Program-made: the position numbers and the translations under genes
Shown: positions 1-6,870 of the stretch, piece after piece
Layout of the letters: the number at the start of each line of letters is the position of its first letter
Numbering within the stretch: position 1 is the first letter of the stretch
Notes under the pieces: model-generated
What the model saw: the letters and a program-made list of their open reading frames with translations, nothing else
The model's database searches: none
Told to the model about the DNA's origin: nothing
Origin: Actinomycetota bacterium
GTDB taxonomy: Bacteria > Actinomycetota > Nitriliruptoria > Euzebyales > Egibacteraceae
Assembly (NCBI GenBank): GCA_019347785.1
Contig: JAHWKQ010000069.1
Location: 1-9,628, forward strand
DNA length: 9,628 nt
Direction of reading: 5' to 3'

Positions 1-530
1 AGGTCCACGAGCCATACGCCGTCGGCCCGCCGTCCGATCTGGCGGTGGGCGGGCTCATCAACATCGACCCGGAGCACGGCTTCCTTCACGGCTGGCTCGA
101 GCCCAGCGTGGTGGCCTTCGCCGCGCAGGAGCACGTGCTGCCGGCGGCCGTCGAGGTGGGCGTGACCGTGGCCGTCGCGCTGGCCGGCATCGGCGGGGCC
201 GTCGCGCTGTACCTGCGCCCCGGCGTGGACGTGGAGGCGATGCGGTCACGGCTGGGCGTGCTGTACGACGTGGCGCTGCACGGCTTCTATGTCGACGAGC
301 TGTACCAGGCGACGATCGCGCAGCCGGGCCGCTACCTGGCCCAGGGCCTGTCGGAGTTCGACCGCCGCGGCATCGACGGGGCGGTCGACGGCACCGCCAG
401 CCTCACGGCGGGGCTCGCCACGGTCGGCCGGCGCCTGCAGACGGGCAACGTCAGCAACTACGCGCTCGCCGTGCTCGGCGGCGCGCTGCTGGTCCTGGGC
501 GTGTTCCTCGGTGTCGCGGCGGGGTCGTAG
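1..530 (+). CDS. nuoL: NADH-quinone oxidoreductase subunit L, C-terminal part
   Basis: This is the 3' end of the gene for the largest antiporter-like, proton-pumping membrane subunit of complex I; its 5' part lies outside the window. The frame is open from base 3 to the TAG at 528-530 and gives about 175 residues. Seen: a hydrophobic helix (about residues 52-68), then HGFYVDELY, then LSEFDRRGIDGAVDG, then LQTGNVSNYAL leading into a final membrane helix. These are the usual end of NuoL, where the long lateral helix runs along the membrane arm and ends in a last transmembrane segment. The conserved proton-channel Glu and Lys residues would be upstream and cannot be checked. nuoM follows after 2 bp, so the two are cotranscribed. 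The first 17 or so codons match the family poorly, but there is too little sequence to judge this. Identification is firm. Confidence 0.93.
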   Translation, partial: VHEPYAVGPPSDLAVGGLINIDPEHGFLHGWLEPSVVAFAAQEHVLPAAVEVGVTVAVALAGIGGAVALYLRPGVDVEAMRSRLGVLYDVALHGFYVDELYQATIAQPGRYLAQGLSEFDRRGIDGAVDGTASLTAGLATVGRRLQTGNVSNYALAVLGGALLVLGVFLGVAAGS

Positions 531-532
531 GC

Positions 533-2068
533 ATGGGACCGCCCATCCTGTCCACGCTGATCGCCCTCCCGGCGCTGGGCGCCGCCGTGGCGGCGGCCAT
601 CCCGTCGCACAAGCGTGACGCCATCCGCACGACCGCGCTGGCGACGACCATCGTGACCTTCCTGGCGTCGCTGGTGATGTACGCGCGCTTCGAGGCGGGC
701 GTGGCCGCCTTCCAGCTGGAGGAGCACGTCGACTGGATCCCGGCCTGGGGCGTCCGCTACTCCCTGGGCGTCGACGGCATCACGCTGTTCCTCGTCCTGC
801 TGTGCACCTTCCTCATGCCGGTCGCGGTCGGCGCGACCTGGGGGCAGGTGCCACAGCAGGTCAAGGGCTTCTACGCGTCCGTGCTCGTGCTGGAGTCGGC
901 GATGATCGGCGTCTTCGTCGCCTTGGACCTCATCCTGTTCTACGTGTTCTTCGAGGCGATGCTCGTGCCGATGTACATCCTCATCGGCGTCTGGGGCGGC
1001 GAGCGGCGCAAGTACGCGGCCGTCAAGTTCTTCCTGTACACGCTCGTCGGCGGGTTCCTCATGCTCGTCGGCATCCTGTACCTGTACTTCAAGGGCGGCG
1101 CGCAGACGTTCGACTACTCGGCCCTGCTGCAGGTGCCGCTGACCATCACCGAGGAGACGCTGCTGTTCGGCGCCTTCTTCATCGCGTTCGCGATCAAGGT
1201 GCCGCTGTTCCCGTTCCACACCTGGCTTCCGGATGCCCACACGGAGGCGCCGACGATCGGGTCGGTCGACCTGGCGGCAATCCTGCTCAAGATCGGCGGC
1301 TACGGCATCCTGCGCTTCTTGTTGCCCTACTTCCCCGCCGCGACCCGGCTGCTGGCCCCCGGCATCGTCGCCCTGTCGGTGGTCGGGGTGCTCTACGGGG
1401 CGCTCGTGGCGATGATGCAGTCCGACATCAAACGGCTCGTGGCGTACTCGTCGGTGGCCCACATGGGCTTCGTCATCCTGGGCGTGTTCGCCCTGGACGT
1501 CACGAGCGCCTCGGGAAGCGTCGTGCAGATGGTCAACCACGGCCTGTCGACCGGTGCGCTGTTCATCCTCGTGGGCTTCATGTACGAGCGGACCCACTCC
1601 CGGGTGATCGCCGAGTACTCGGGTCTGGCGAAGGCCGCGCCGGTGTTCGGGGGGGTGTTCCTGCTCGTGGTGCTGTCCTCGCTGGCCCTGCCCGGTCTCA
1701 ACGGCTTCGTCGGCGAGTTCCCCATCCTGATCGGCGCGTTCCAGACCATGCCGGCGGCCGCGGTCACGGCCACGTTCGGGGTGGTCCTCGCCGCGCTGTA
1801 CCTGCTGTGGGCCTACCAGCGGATGTTCCACGGGCCGGTCGAGGGCTCCTCCCGGCGCATGCCGGACCTGAACCCGCGCGAGGTCGCGGTCATGGTGCCG
1901 GTGGTCGCGCTCATCATCGGCATCGGCCTGTACCCCAAGCCCCTGTACGACCGGGTCACCCCGACCATCGAGCAGATGATCACCCACCCGAGCCTCGAGC
2001 GGACGGCGCGGGCCGAGCCGCCCCGGGGGCCGGCGGCGGTGGCCGCACGCACGGAGCGGTCGCGGTGA
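533..2068 (+). CDS. nuoM: NADH-quinone oxidoreductase subunit M
   Basis: NuoM is an antiporter-like subunit in the membrane arm of complex I and carries one of its proton channels. The 511-residue product is the normal family length and is almost wholly hydrophobic, consistent with about 14 membrane helices. The expected channel residues are present: Glu141 in FFEAMLVPMY, Lys222 in AIKVPLFPFHTWLPDAHTEA, Lys253 in LLKIGGYG and Glu395 in FVGEFP. The C-terminal 25 residues or so are polar and rich in Pro, Ala and Arg. The start is the ATG 2 bp after the nuoL stop; the ribosome site is weak (a GGCGGGG run about 9 bp upstream), so translation is probably coupled to nuoL. The TGA stop overlaps the nuoN start. 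Nothing suggests loss of function. Confidence 0.96.
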   Translation: MGPPILSTLIALPALGAAVAAAIPSHKRDAIRTTALATTIVTFLASLVMYARFEAGVAAFQLEEHVDWIPAWGVRYSLGVDGITLFLVLLCTFLMPVAVGATWGQVPQQVKGFYASVLVLESAMIGVFVALDLILFYVFFEAMLVPMYILIGVWGGERRKYAAVKFFLYTLVGGFLMLVGILYLYFKGGAQTFDYSALLQVPLTITEETLLFGAFFIAFAIKVPLFPFHTWLPDAHTEAPTIGSVDLAAILLKIGGYGILRFLLPYFPAATRLLAPGIVALSVVGVLYGALVAMMQSDIKRLVAYSSVAHMGFVILGVFALDVTSASGSVVQMVNHGLSTGALFILVGFMYERTHSRVIAEYSGLAKAAPVFGGVFLLVVLSSLALPGLNGFVGEFPILIGAFQTMPAAAVTATFGVVLAALYLLWAYQRMFHGPVEGSSRRMPDLNPREVAVMVPVVALIIGIGLYPKPLYDRVTPTIEQMITHPSLERTARAEPPRGPAAVAARTERSR

Positions 2069-3699
2069 CGGTGCTGGCGCAGACGGCCGTCTCGGGGGCG
2101 CACCCCGAGATCGCCTGGGCGGCGATCAGCCCCGAGCTGACGCTGTTCGGCGTGGCCATCCTGGTGCTGATGCTCGACACCGCCGGCGAGCAGCGGCCGG
2201 GCGCCTCCCTCCTCGTCCTCGGCGTGACCCTGGTGGGGGCGGGCCTGGCCGGCGTCGCCACCGGCGCGTGGGTGCTGCCCGCGCTGGCGGCGCTGGCGGG
2301 GGTGGCGCAACTGGCGCTGACCGCCCGCTGGCGCCGTCGACCCCGGCTGCTGGGCGCCGTGCTCGCCGGCGCGGGCTTCGTCGCCACGATCGGCCTGACC
2401 GCCTGGCAGCAGGCGACCGCCCCGGCGCAGACGGTGGTGGCGGGCATGGTCGCCGCCGACGGCGTGGCGCACTTCACCCGCTACACCGTCGCCGTGGCCG
2501 GCCTGCTCACCGTGGGCCTCGGCTTCGGCTACCTGGAGGAGCGGCGCATCCACCGCGGCGAGTACTACCCGCTGCTGTTGCTCGCCGCGACCGGAATGAC
2601 GCTGCTGGGCGCCAGCGCCGACCTGATCATGGTCTTCATCGCGATCGAGGTCCTGTCGCTGAGCCTGTACATCCTCACCGGCTTCCCCAAGCGCGACCTC
2701 ACCGCGCAGGAGTCGGCGCTGAAGTACTTCCTGCTCGGCGCCTTCTCCAGCGCCCTGCTGCTGTACGGCGTGGCGCTGGTCTACGGCATCACCGGATCGA
2801 CGAACCTGGCCGAGGCCGGGGCGGCGATGGCGGTGGTGGGGACCCCGGTGGGCCTCAGCGTCGCCGCGCTCGCGCTGCTGATCGTCGGCTTCGGGTTCAA
2901 GACGGCGGTCGTGCCGTTCCACATGTGGACCCCGGACGTCTACCAGGGGGCGCCCACGCCCGTGACCGGCTTCATGTCGGCCGCCACGAAGGCGGCCGCG
3001 TTCGCCGCCTTCCTGCGGGTGTTCTCCGGCGCCTTCGGTCCCCTGGTGCTGACCTGGCGCCCGGCGCTGTACACGCTTGCGGTCGCTACGATGATGGTCG
3101 GCGCGCTCCTGGCGGTGGTGCAGACGGACCTGAAGCGCATGCTGGGGTACTCGGCGATCGCCCACGCCGGCTACGTGCTCATCGGGCTGATGTCGGTCAG
3201 CCGCGACGGCGTCAGCGCCACGCTGTTCTACCTGCTGGTCTACGCCATCATGTCCGTCGGCTCCTTCGGGGTGCTGACCGCCCTGGAGCGACGCACCCAC
3301 AAGGCGGTGGCGCTGGACGACGTCCGGGGCTTCGGCCGCCGCTCCCCGCTGGTGGCCGGCATCATGGCCCTGTTCCTGTTCGGGCTCGCCGGCCTGCCGG
3401 GCACGGCCGGCTTCATGGCCAAGTTCGCGGTCTTCCGAGCGGGCGTCGAGGCCGACCTCACGTGGCTGGTCGTCGTCGCGGTCGTCTCCAGCGTCATCGC
3501 GGCCTTCTTCTACCTGCGGGTCGTCGTGGCGATGTTCATGGACGACGAGCCCCCCGAGGCGGCGGCCCAGCCGCCGCTGGCCCCCCGCGGGGCCGTCGCC
3601 GCCAGCCTGGCCGCCGCGTCGGCGGCGGTGATCGTCCTGGGCGTCGTGCCCGGGGCCCTGGTCGACCTCGCCTCGCGCGCCGCGACGGTCGCGCTGTAG
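2065..3699 (+). CDS. nuoN: NADH-quinone oxidoreductase subunit N
   Basis: NuoN is the antiporter-like proton-pumping subunit nearest the NuoA/H/J/K part of the membrane arm. The 544-residue product is slightly longer than many NuoN proteins, mainly in a variable N-terminal helical region. Key residues seen: Glu195 in FIAIEVLSLSLY, Lys279 in FGFKTAVVPFHMWTPDVYQG, Lys309 in ATKAAAF, and Lys453 in PGTAGFMAKF. Lysine at the last site, where NuoL and NuoM have Glu, is diagnostic of NuoN. I chose the GTG that overlaps the nuoM stop by 4 bp (GTGA), because GGAG lies 8 bp before it and the second residues fit; a GTG two codons later is possible. The TAG stop is followed after 2 bp by the polyprenyl synthase gene. 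Confidence 0.95.
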   Translation: MTVLAQTAVSGAHPEIAWAAISPELTLFGVAILVLMLDTAGEQRPGASLLVLGVTLVGAGLAGVATGAWVLPALAALAGVAQLALTARWRRRPRLLGAVLAGAGFVATIGLTAWQQATAPAQTVVAGMVAADGVAHFTRYTVAVAGLLTVGLGFGYLEERRIHRGEYYPLLLLAATGMTLLGASADLIMVFIAIEVLSLSLYILTGFPKRDLTAQESALKYFLLGAFSSALLLYGVALVYGITGSTNLAEAGAAMAVVGTPVGLSVAALALLIVGFGFKTAVVPFHMWTPDVYQGAPTPVTGFMSAATKAAAFAAFLRVFSGAFGPLVLTWRPALYTLAVATMMVGALLAVVQTDLKRMLGYSAIAHAGYVLIGLMSVSRDGVSATLFYLLVYAIMSVGSFGVLTALERRTHKAVALDDVRGFGRRSPLVAGIMALFLFGLAGLPGTAGFMAKFAVFRAGVEADLTWLVVVAVVSSVIAAFFYLRVVVAMFMDDEPPEAAAQPPLAPRGAVAASLAAASAAVIVLGVVPGALVDLASRAATVAL

Positions 3700-3701
3700 C
3701 C

Positions 3702-4763
3702 GTGGCGATCTCGCAGGCGGCCATCGACGATCTCGCCCGCAAGGGCGCCGCGAGGGGCGTGGACCTGCGGCCCGCCCTGGCGGCGTTCGAGGGGCGCCTG
3801 CAGCGGCAGGTGACCGCCGACCTGCCCCTGGTGACCGAGGCCTCGCGCTACCTGCTCGATGCGGGCGGCAAGCGCTTCCGCCCCATGCTGGTGCTGCTCG
3901 CGGGCGCCGTCGGCGGGCGCGACCCCGCCGACGACCGCCTGCTCGACGCGGCCGTCGTCGTCGAGCTCGTGCACCTGTCCACGCTGTACCACGACGACGT
4001 GATCGACGCGGCCGACACCCGCCGCGGCAGCCCGTCCGCGCACGTGCGCTGGTCCAACACCGTGGCCATCCTCACCGGGGACTTCCTGCTCGCCAGGGCC
4101 TCGGAGCTGTCGGCCGCGCTGGGCGTGGAGGTCACGCGCATGATGGCCCGGACGATCGCGGACCTGTGCATCGGACAGATCCGAGAGGTGCAGGCCTCCG
4201 AGCAGGCCCGGCACCACGGGGCGCAGCCGCTGGCGCTGGGCGGGTGGGGGTCGGAGGCCCGGCGCGAGCACCACCTGCGGGTGATCGACGAGAAGACCGC
4301 GTCGCTGATCGCCGCGTCCTGCCACCTCGGCGCGCTGTTGAGCGGTCAGGGCGCGCGGGCGGTGGACACGCTCACGCGCTACGGCCGGCACCTGGGCCGC
4401 GCCTTCCAGCTCGCCGACGATGTCCTGGACGTCACCGGCCGGCCCGGGGAGTCGGGGAAGTCGCCTGGCACCGACCTGCGCGAGGGCGTCCACACCCTGC
4501 CGGTGCTGCTCGCGCTGGAGGCCGAAGGCCCCCGCTCCGAGCTTGCGGGGCTGCTCGCGTCCCGTCCGGAGGGCGGGCGCGACCAGCGGGCGCTGACCAT
4601 CCTGCGCGCCCACCCGGCCATGGAGCTGGCGCGCGACGCGGCCCGCCTGGAGGCGGCCAAGGCCACCCGCGCGCTGCGCGCGCTGGGCCCCGACGACTCC
4701 GCGGAGGCGGCCGTGGACGGGCTGGCCTACCTCACCGACTACGCCATCGACCGGGTCCGCTGA
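3702..4763 (+). CDS. Long-chain trans-polyprenyl diphosphate synthase (probable menaquinone side-chain synthase)
   Basis: This cytosolic enzyme of the polyprenyl synthetase family adds isopentenyl diphosphate units to an allylic primer. The 353-residue product has GGKRFRP at residues 55-61, the first Asp-rich motif DDVID at 98-102 followed by DTRRG, Lys198 in DEKTASLIAASC, and the second Asp-rich motif DDVLD at 239-243. The fifth residue before the first motif is Ser93, not a bulky aromatic, which in this family favours long products. I infer heptaprenyl to nonaprenyl diphosphate for menaquinone; the exact chain length cannot be read. About ten residues around 170-185 look inserted relative to relatives I remember. 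The GTG start lies 2 bp after nuoN with no clear ribosome site, so translation is probably coupled. The relatives ispB, hepT and grcC are close, so I give no symbol. Confidence 0.9.
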   Translation: MAISQAAIDDLARKGAARGVDLRPALAAFEGRLQRQVTADLPLVTEASRYLLDAGGKRFRPMLVLLAGAVGGRDPADDRLLDAAVVVELVHLSTLYHDDVIDAADTRRGSPSAHVRWSNTVAILTGDFLLARASELSAALGVEVTRMMARTIADLCIGQIREVQASEQARHHGAQPLALGGWGSEARREHHLRVIDEKTASLIAASCHLGALLSGQGARAVDTLTRYGRHLGRAFQLADDVLDVTGRPGESGKSPGTDLREGVHTLPVLLALEAEGPRSELAGLLASRPEGGRDQRALTILRAHPAMELARDAARLEAAKATRALRALGPDDSAEAAVDGLAYLTDYAIDRVR

Positions 4764-4777
4764 GGCCTCGCGGGGGT

Positions 4778-4807
4778 TTGGGCGGGCTCGTGGCCCGTGC
4801 GTACACT
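4778..4807 (+). promoter_or_regulatory. Candidate sigma-70-type promoter for nuoA and downstream genes
   Basis: TTGGGC (4778-4783) and TACACT (4802-4807) are separated by 18 bp. The -10 hexamer fits the TANNNT pattern common for housekeeping sigma factors in high-GC actinobacteria; the -35 hexamer keeps only the TTG half. Transcription would start near 4814 and give a leader of roughly 65 bases. Its place in the only intergenic gap, just before nuoA, supports the call, but a match by chance cannot be excluded. Confidence 0.45.
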
Positions 4808-4820
4808 GGGTTTCCCCACA

Positions 4821-4839
4821 TCACGGGACGAAGCCGTGA
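4821..4839 (+). repeat. Perfect 6-bp inverted repeat in the nuoA leader
   Basis: TCACGG (4821-4826) and CCGTGA (4834-4839) are exact reverse complements separated by 7 bases (GACGAAG). If transcription starts near 4814, the repeat forms a small hairpin close to the 5' end of the nuoA message. It could equally be a regulator's operator just downstream of the promoter. No T run follows it, so it is not a classic terminator. Short repeats like this occur by chance in GC-rich DNA. Confidence 0.4.
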
Positions 4840-4877
4840 CCGCGAGCCGCTCCGGGGGCGACGCCGCAAGGAGTGCG

Positions 4878-5252
4878 ATGGGCCAGTACTACACCGCCTA
4901 CGCGACGGTCGCGGCGCTCGTCGCCGCGGGCATCGCGCTGGTCGCGGTGGCCTTCGCGCTCAACCGGCTCATACGGCCGGACCGCGCGTACGGCGGGAAG
5001 CTGACGACGTACGAGTGCGGCCTGGACCCGGTCGGGCAGGGCTGGTCGCAGACCCACATCCGCTACTACCTGTTCGCCTTCATGTTCGTCGTCTTCGACG
5101 TGGAGACGCTGTTCATCTTCCCGTGGGCGGTGCACCTGGGCGACGCCGGCCCCGCGTCGGGCTTCATCCTCGGCGTCATGCTCGTCTTCTTGTTCTTCGT
5201 GACCCTCACGCTGCCCTACGAGTGGCGCAAGGGGGTGCTCAAGTGGGTCTGA
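4878..5252 (+). CDS. nuoA: NADH-quinone oxidoreductase subunit A
   Basis: NuoA is a small membrane subunit that helps form the quinone cavity and joins the peripheral and membrane arms. The 124-residue product has three predicted membrane helices and the family hallmarks LTTYECGLDPVGQG, then HIRYYLFAFMFVVFDVE, then the following FPWA. The acidic pair in FDVE is the conserved helix-2 site. I chose the ATG at 4878 because AAGGAG (4868-4873) lies 4 bp before it and the protein then begins with the normal polar end and first helix. An in-frame GTG at 4797 would add 27 residues unlike NuoA. This is the first gene of the second block and overlaps nuoB by 10 bp. Confidence 0.96.
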   Translation: MGQYYTAYATVAALVAAGIALVAVAFALNRLIRPDRAYGGKLTTYECGLDPVGQGWSQTHIRYYLFAFMFVVFDVETLFIFPWAVHLGDAGPASGFILGVMLVFLFFVTLTLPYEWRKGVLKWV

Positions 5253-5791
5253 TCGACAGCGTCGAGACGCCCCAGCCCCTCAAGTTCGTCCTCAACTGGG
5301 GCCGCAGGTACAGCCTGTGGGTGATGAACTTCGGCCTGGCCTGCTGCGCCATCGAGTTCATCGCCACGTCGGCGTCGCGCCACGACTTCATCCGGCTCGG
5401 GGTCATCCCCTTCGCGCACGGCCCGCGCCAGGCCGACCTGATGGTCGTCGCCGGGACGCTGACCGACAAGATGGCGCCGGCGCTCAAGCGCCTGTACGAG
5501 CAGATGCCCGAGCCCAAGTACGTGATCAGCTTCGGCTCGTGCTCCAACTGCGGCGGCCCCTACTGGGACAGCTACTCGGTCACCAAGGGCGTCGACCAGA
5601 TCGTGCCCGTCGACGTGTACGTGCCGGGCTGCCCGCCGCGCCCCGAGGCGCTGCTGGAGGGCATCCTCAAGCTGCAGGAGATGATCGGCGGCGAGTCGCT
5701 GCGGCAGCGCTACGCGCTGCGGGACTCCCGGGCGCCGATCGTGGTCGGTGACGGAGACCCCACGCGGCACCCGGCCAGCGACCCGATGTAG
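5243..5791 (+). CDS. nuoB: NADH-quinone oxidoreductase subunit B (cluster N2 subunit)
   Basis: NuoB is the peripheral-arm subunit that holds the terminal 4Fe-4S cluster N2, which hands electrons to quinone. The 182-residue product has all four N2 ligands: the tandem Cys34-Cys35 (LACCAIEF), Cys100 (FGSCSNCGG) and Cys130 (VPGCPPRPEAL). The middle carries GPRQADLMVVAGT, typical of the family. Compared with E. coli NuoB as I remember it there is one extra residue between Cys100 and Cys130 (GGPYWDSYS), and an additional Cys103. The GTG start fits because an AGGGGG run lies about 7 bp upstream and the N-terminus is normal; it overlaps nuoA by 10 bp. The C-terminal 20 residues or so are variable. 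nuoC follows after 2 bp. Confidence 0.96.
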   Translation: MGLIDSVETPQPLKFVLNWGRRYSLWVMNFGLACCAIEFIATSASRHDFIRLGVIPFAHGPRQADLMVVAGTLTDKMAPALKRLYEQMPEPKYVISFGSCSNCGGPYWDSYSVTKGVDQIVPVDVYVPGCPPRPEALLEGILKLQEMIGGESLRQRYALRDSRAPIVVGDGDPTRHPASDPM

Positions 5792-5793
5792 CC

Positions 5794-6870
5794 ATGTCGG
5801 TGGTGACGAGCGACCGGTCCGGCGACGGGGCCGCCGGCGACGGGCGGGCCCGGCCGCGGACGCCTTTGGCGCCCGCGGCGATGGCGGCGCACCTGCGGGA
5901 GCGCCTGGGCGACCGGGTCCTGGACACCACCGTCGCGCACGACCAGTTGACGGTCACGGTGCGGCCCCAGGCCCTGCCGGTGGCGGCGGGGCTGTGCAAG
6001 CGGGACCCCCGGCTGGCGCTGGACTTCTTCGACTTCCTCGCCGGCGTGGACGCGGCCGAGGGGGGCTTCGCCGTCGTCGTGCACCTGTACTCCACCGTGC
6101 ACCGTCACCATGTCACGCTGCGGGCGCTGGCCGACGGTGGCCGCGAGCGCCCGACGCTGCCGTCGCTGACCGGGGTGTACCGGGGGGCGAACTGGCACGA
6201 GCGTGAGGCCTACGACATGTTCGGCATCGAGTTCACCGGGCATCCCGGGCTCCTGCCGCGCCTGCTGACCGTCGAGCAGTTCGAGGGATGGCCCCTGCGC
6301 AAGGAGTTCCTGCTCACGAGCCGCGAGGTCAAGGCGTGGCCGGGCGCCAAGGAGCCCGAGGAGCAGCGGGCCGAGGGCGACGCGCCCGAGCCGGCGGCCG
6401 ACCGGGAGACGGCGGCGAAGGCCAAGGCGGAACGCGCCAAGCGCAAGGCGGCCGAGATGCGTGCCCGCAAGCGGGCGGCCGCGGCCGACCGGGAGGCACG
6501 GGCGTCGGCGTCGTCGACCGTCCCCGCCGAGGATGGGGCCTCTCCGCTGCCGGACACCGACGCGCCCGACTCGCCGATGACCGCGGCCGAGGCGGCGGGC
6601 ACCGACGTCGCCAAGGACGCCGCGGCGGGAGCGCCCGGCGGCGATGTGCTGGCCGGCGCCCCCGGCGACATGCCCGACGTCGACGAGCCCGTCGACGTCC
6701 CCGGCGCCGAGGCCGACGTGGGCAAGGGCGCGCCGCCCACGCCCAGCGGGGCGCCCGGCGAGGAGCAGGAGGGGCTGCGGGAGGGCCGGCCCTCACCCCC
6801 CACGCCGGCGGGCGAGCCCGACGTCGAGGCCCGCGGCGACGACGAGCGCGAGGAGGACGAGGGTGGTTGA
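5794..6870 (+). CDS. nuoC: NADH-quinone oxidoreductase subunit C with a long charged C-terminal tail
   Basis: NuoC is a peripheral-arm subunit packed against NuoD and NuoB in the quinone-reducing module; it binds no cofactor. The product is 358 residues, while NuoC alone is usually about 150-230. Residues 1-28 look disordered. Residues 30-180 are the NuoC domain, with the signature ANWHEREAYDMFG at 132-144 and WPLRKEF beginning at Trp166. From about residue 190 the protein is an extension: a Lys/Arg/Ala/Glu-rich stretch (about 203-238) that could form a charged helix or coiled coil, then about 120 residues rich in Ala, Gly, Pro, Asp and Glu ending DEREEDEGG. No known domain is visible in the tail. 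It is not fused to NuoD, which has its own start. The ATG lies 2 bp after nuoB without a clear ribosome site, and the end overlaps nuoD by 8 bp. Confidence 0.93.
   Translation: MSVVTSDRSGDGAAGDGRARPRTPLAPAAMAAHLRERLGDRVLDTTVAHDQLTVTVRPQALPVAAGLCKRDPRLALDFFDFLAGVDAAEGGFAVVVHLYSTVHRHHVTLRALADGGRERPTLPSLTGVYRGANWHEREAYDMFGIEFTGHPGLLPRLLTVEQFEGWPLRKEFLLTSREVKAWPGAKEPEEQRAEGDAPEPAADRETAAKAKAERAKRKAAEMRARKRAAAADREARASASSTVPAEDGASPLPDTDAPDSPMTAAEAAGTDVAKDAAAGAPGGDVLAGAPGDMPDVDEPVDVPGAEADVGKGAPPTPSGAPGEEQEGLREGRPSPPTPAGEPDVEARGDDEREEDEGG

Larger units (their letters stand above)
4764..4877 (+). other. Intergenic gap between two packed gene blocks
   Basis: This 114-bp gap is the only sizeable non-coding stretch in the window. 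It contains a promoter-like pair of hexamers, a 5-bp inverted repeat (CGGGC 4783-4787 with GCCCG 4793-4797) lying inside the promoter spacer, a 6-bp inverted repeat at 4821-4839, and the AAGGAG ribosome site for nuoA at 4868-4873. There is no stem followed by a T run, so I see no intrinsic terminator for the upstream block; read-through from nuoL-M-N into nuoA remains possible. Confidence 0.7.

Noticed and set aside
1..60. Poor family match of the first codons of the NuoL fragment, suggesting a frameshift or small deletion
   Set aside because: Only about 15 residues are available at the window edge and neither other frame reads better, so there is no support for an error.
458..4613. Long open frames on the minus strand opposite nuoM, nuoN and the prenyl synthase gene
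   Set aside because: They are rich in Arg, His, Gln, Asp and Gly with no family motif, and lie exactly opposite strongly recognisable genes. In very GC-rich DNA such open antisense frames are expected by composition.
4783..4797. Small stem (CGGGC/GCCCG) after the prenyl synthase gene as a terminator
   Set aside because: The stem has only 5 bp and no T run follows. It lies between the -35 and -10 candidates, so a terminator is not supported.
4797..4877. An upstream GTG that would lengthen NuoA by 27 residues
   Set aside because: The added residues are polar and unlike NuoA, the GTG overlaps the promoter-like region, and the ATG at 4878 has a good AAGGAG site.
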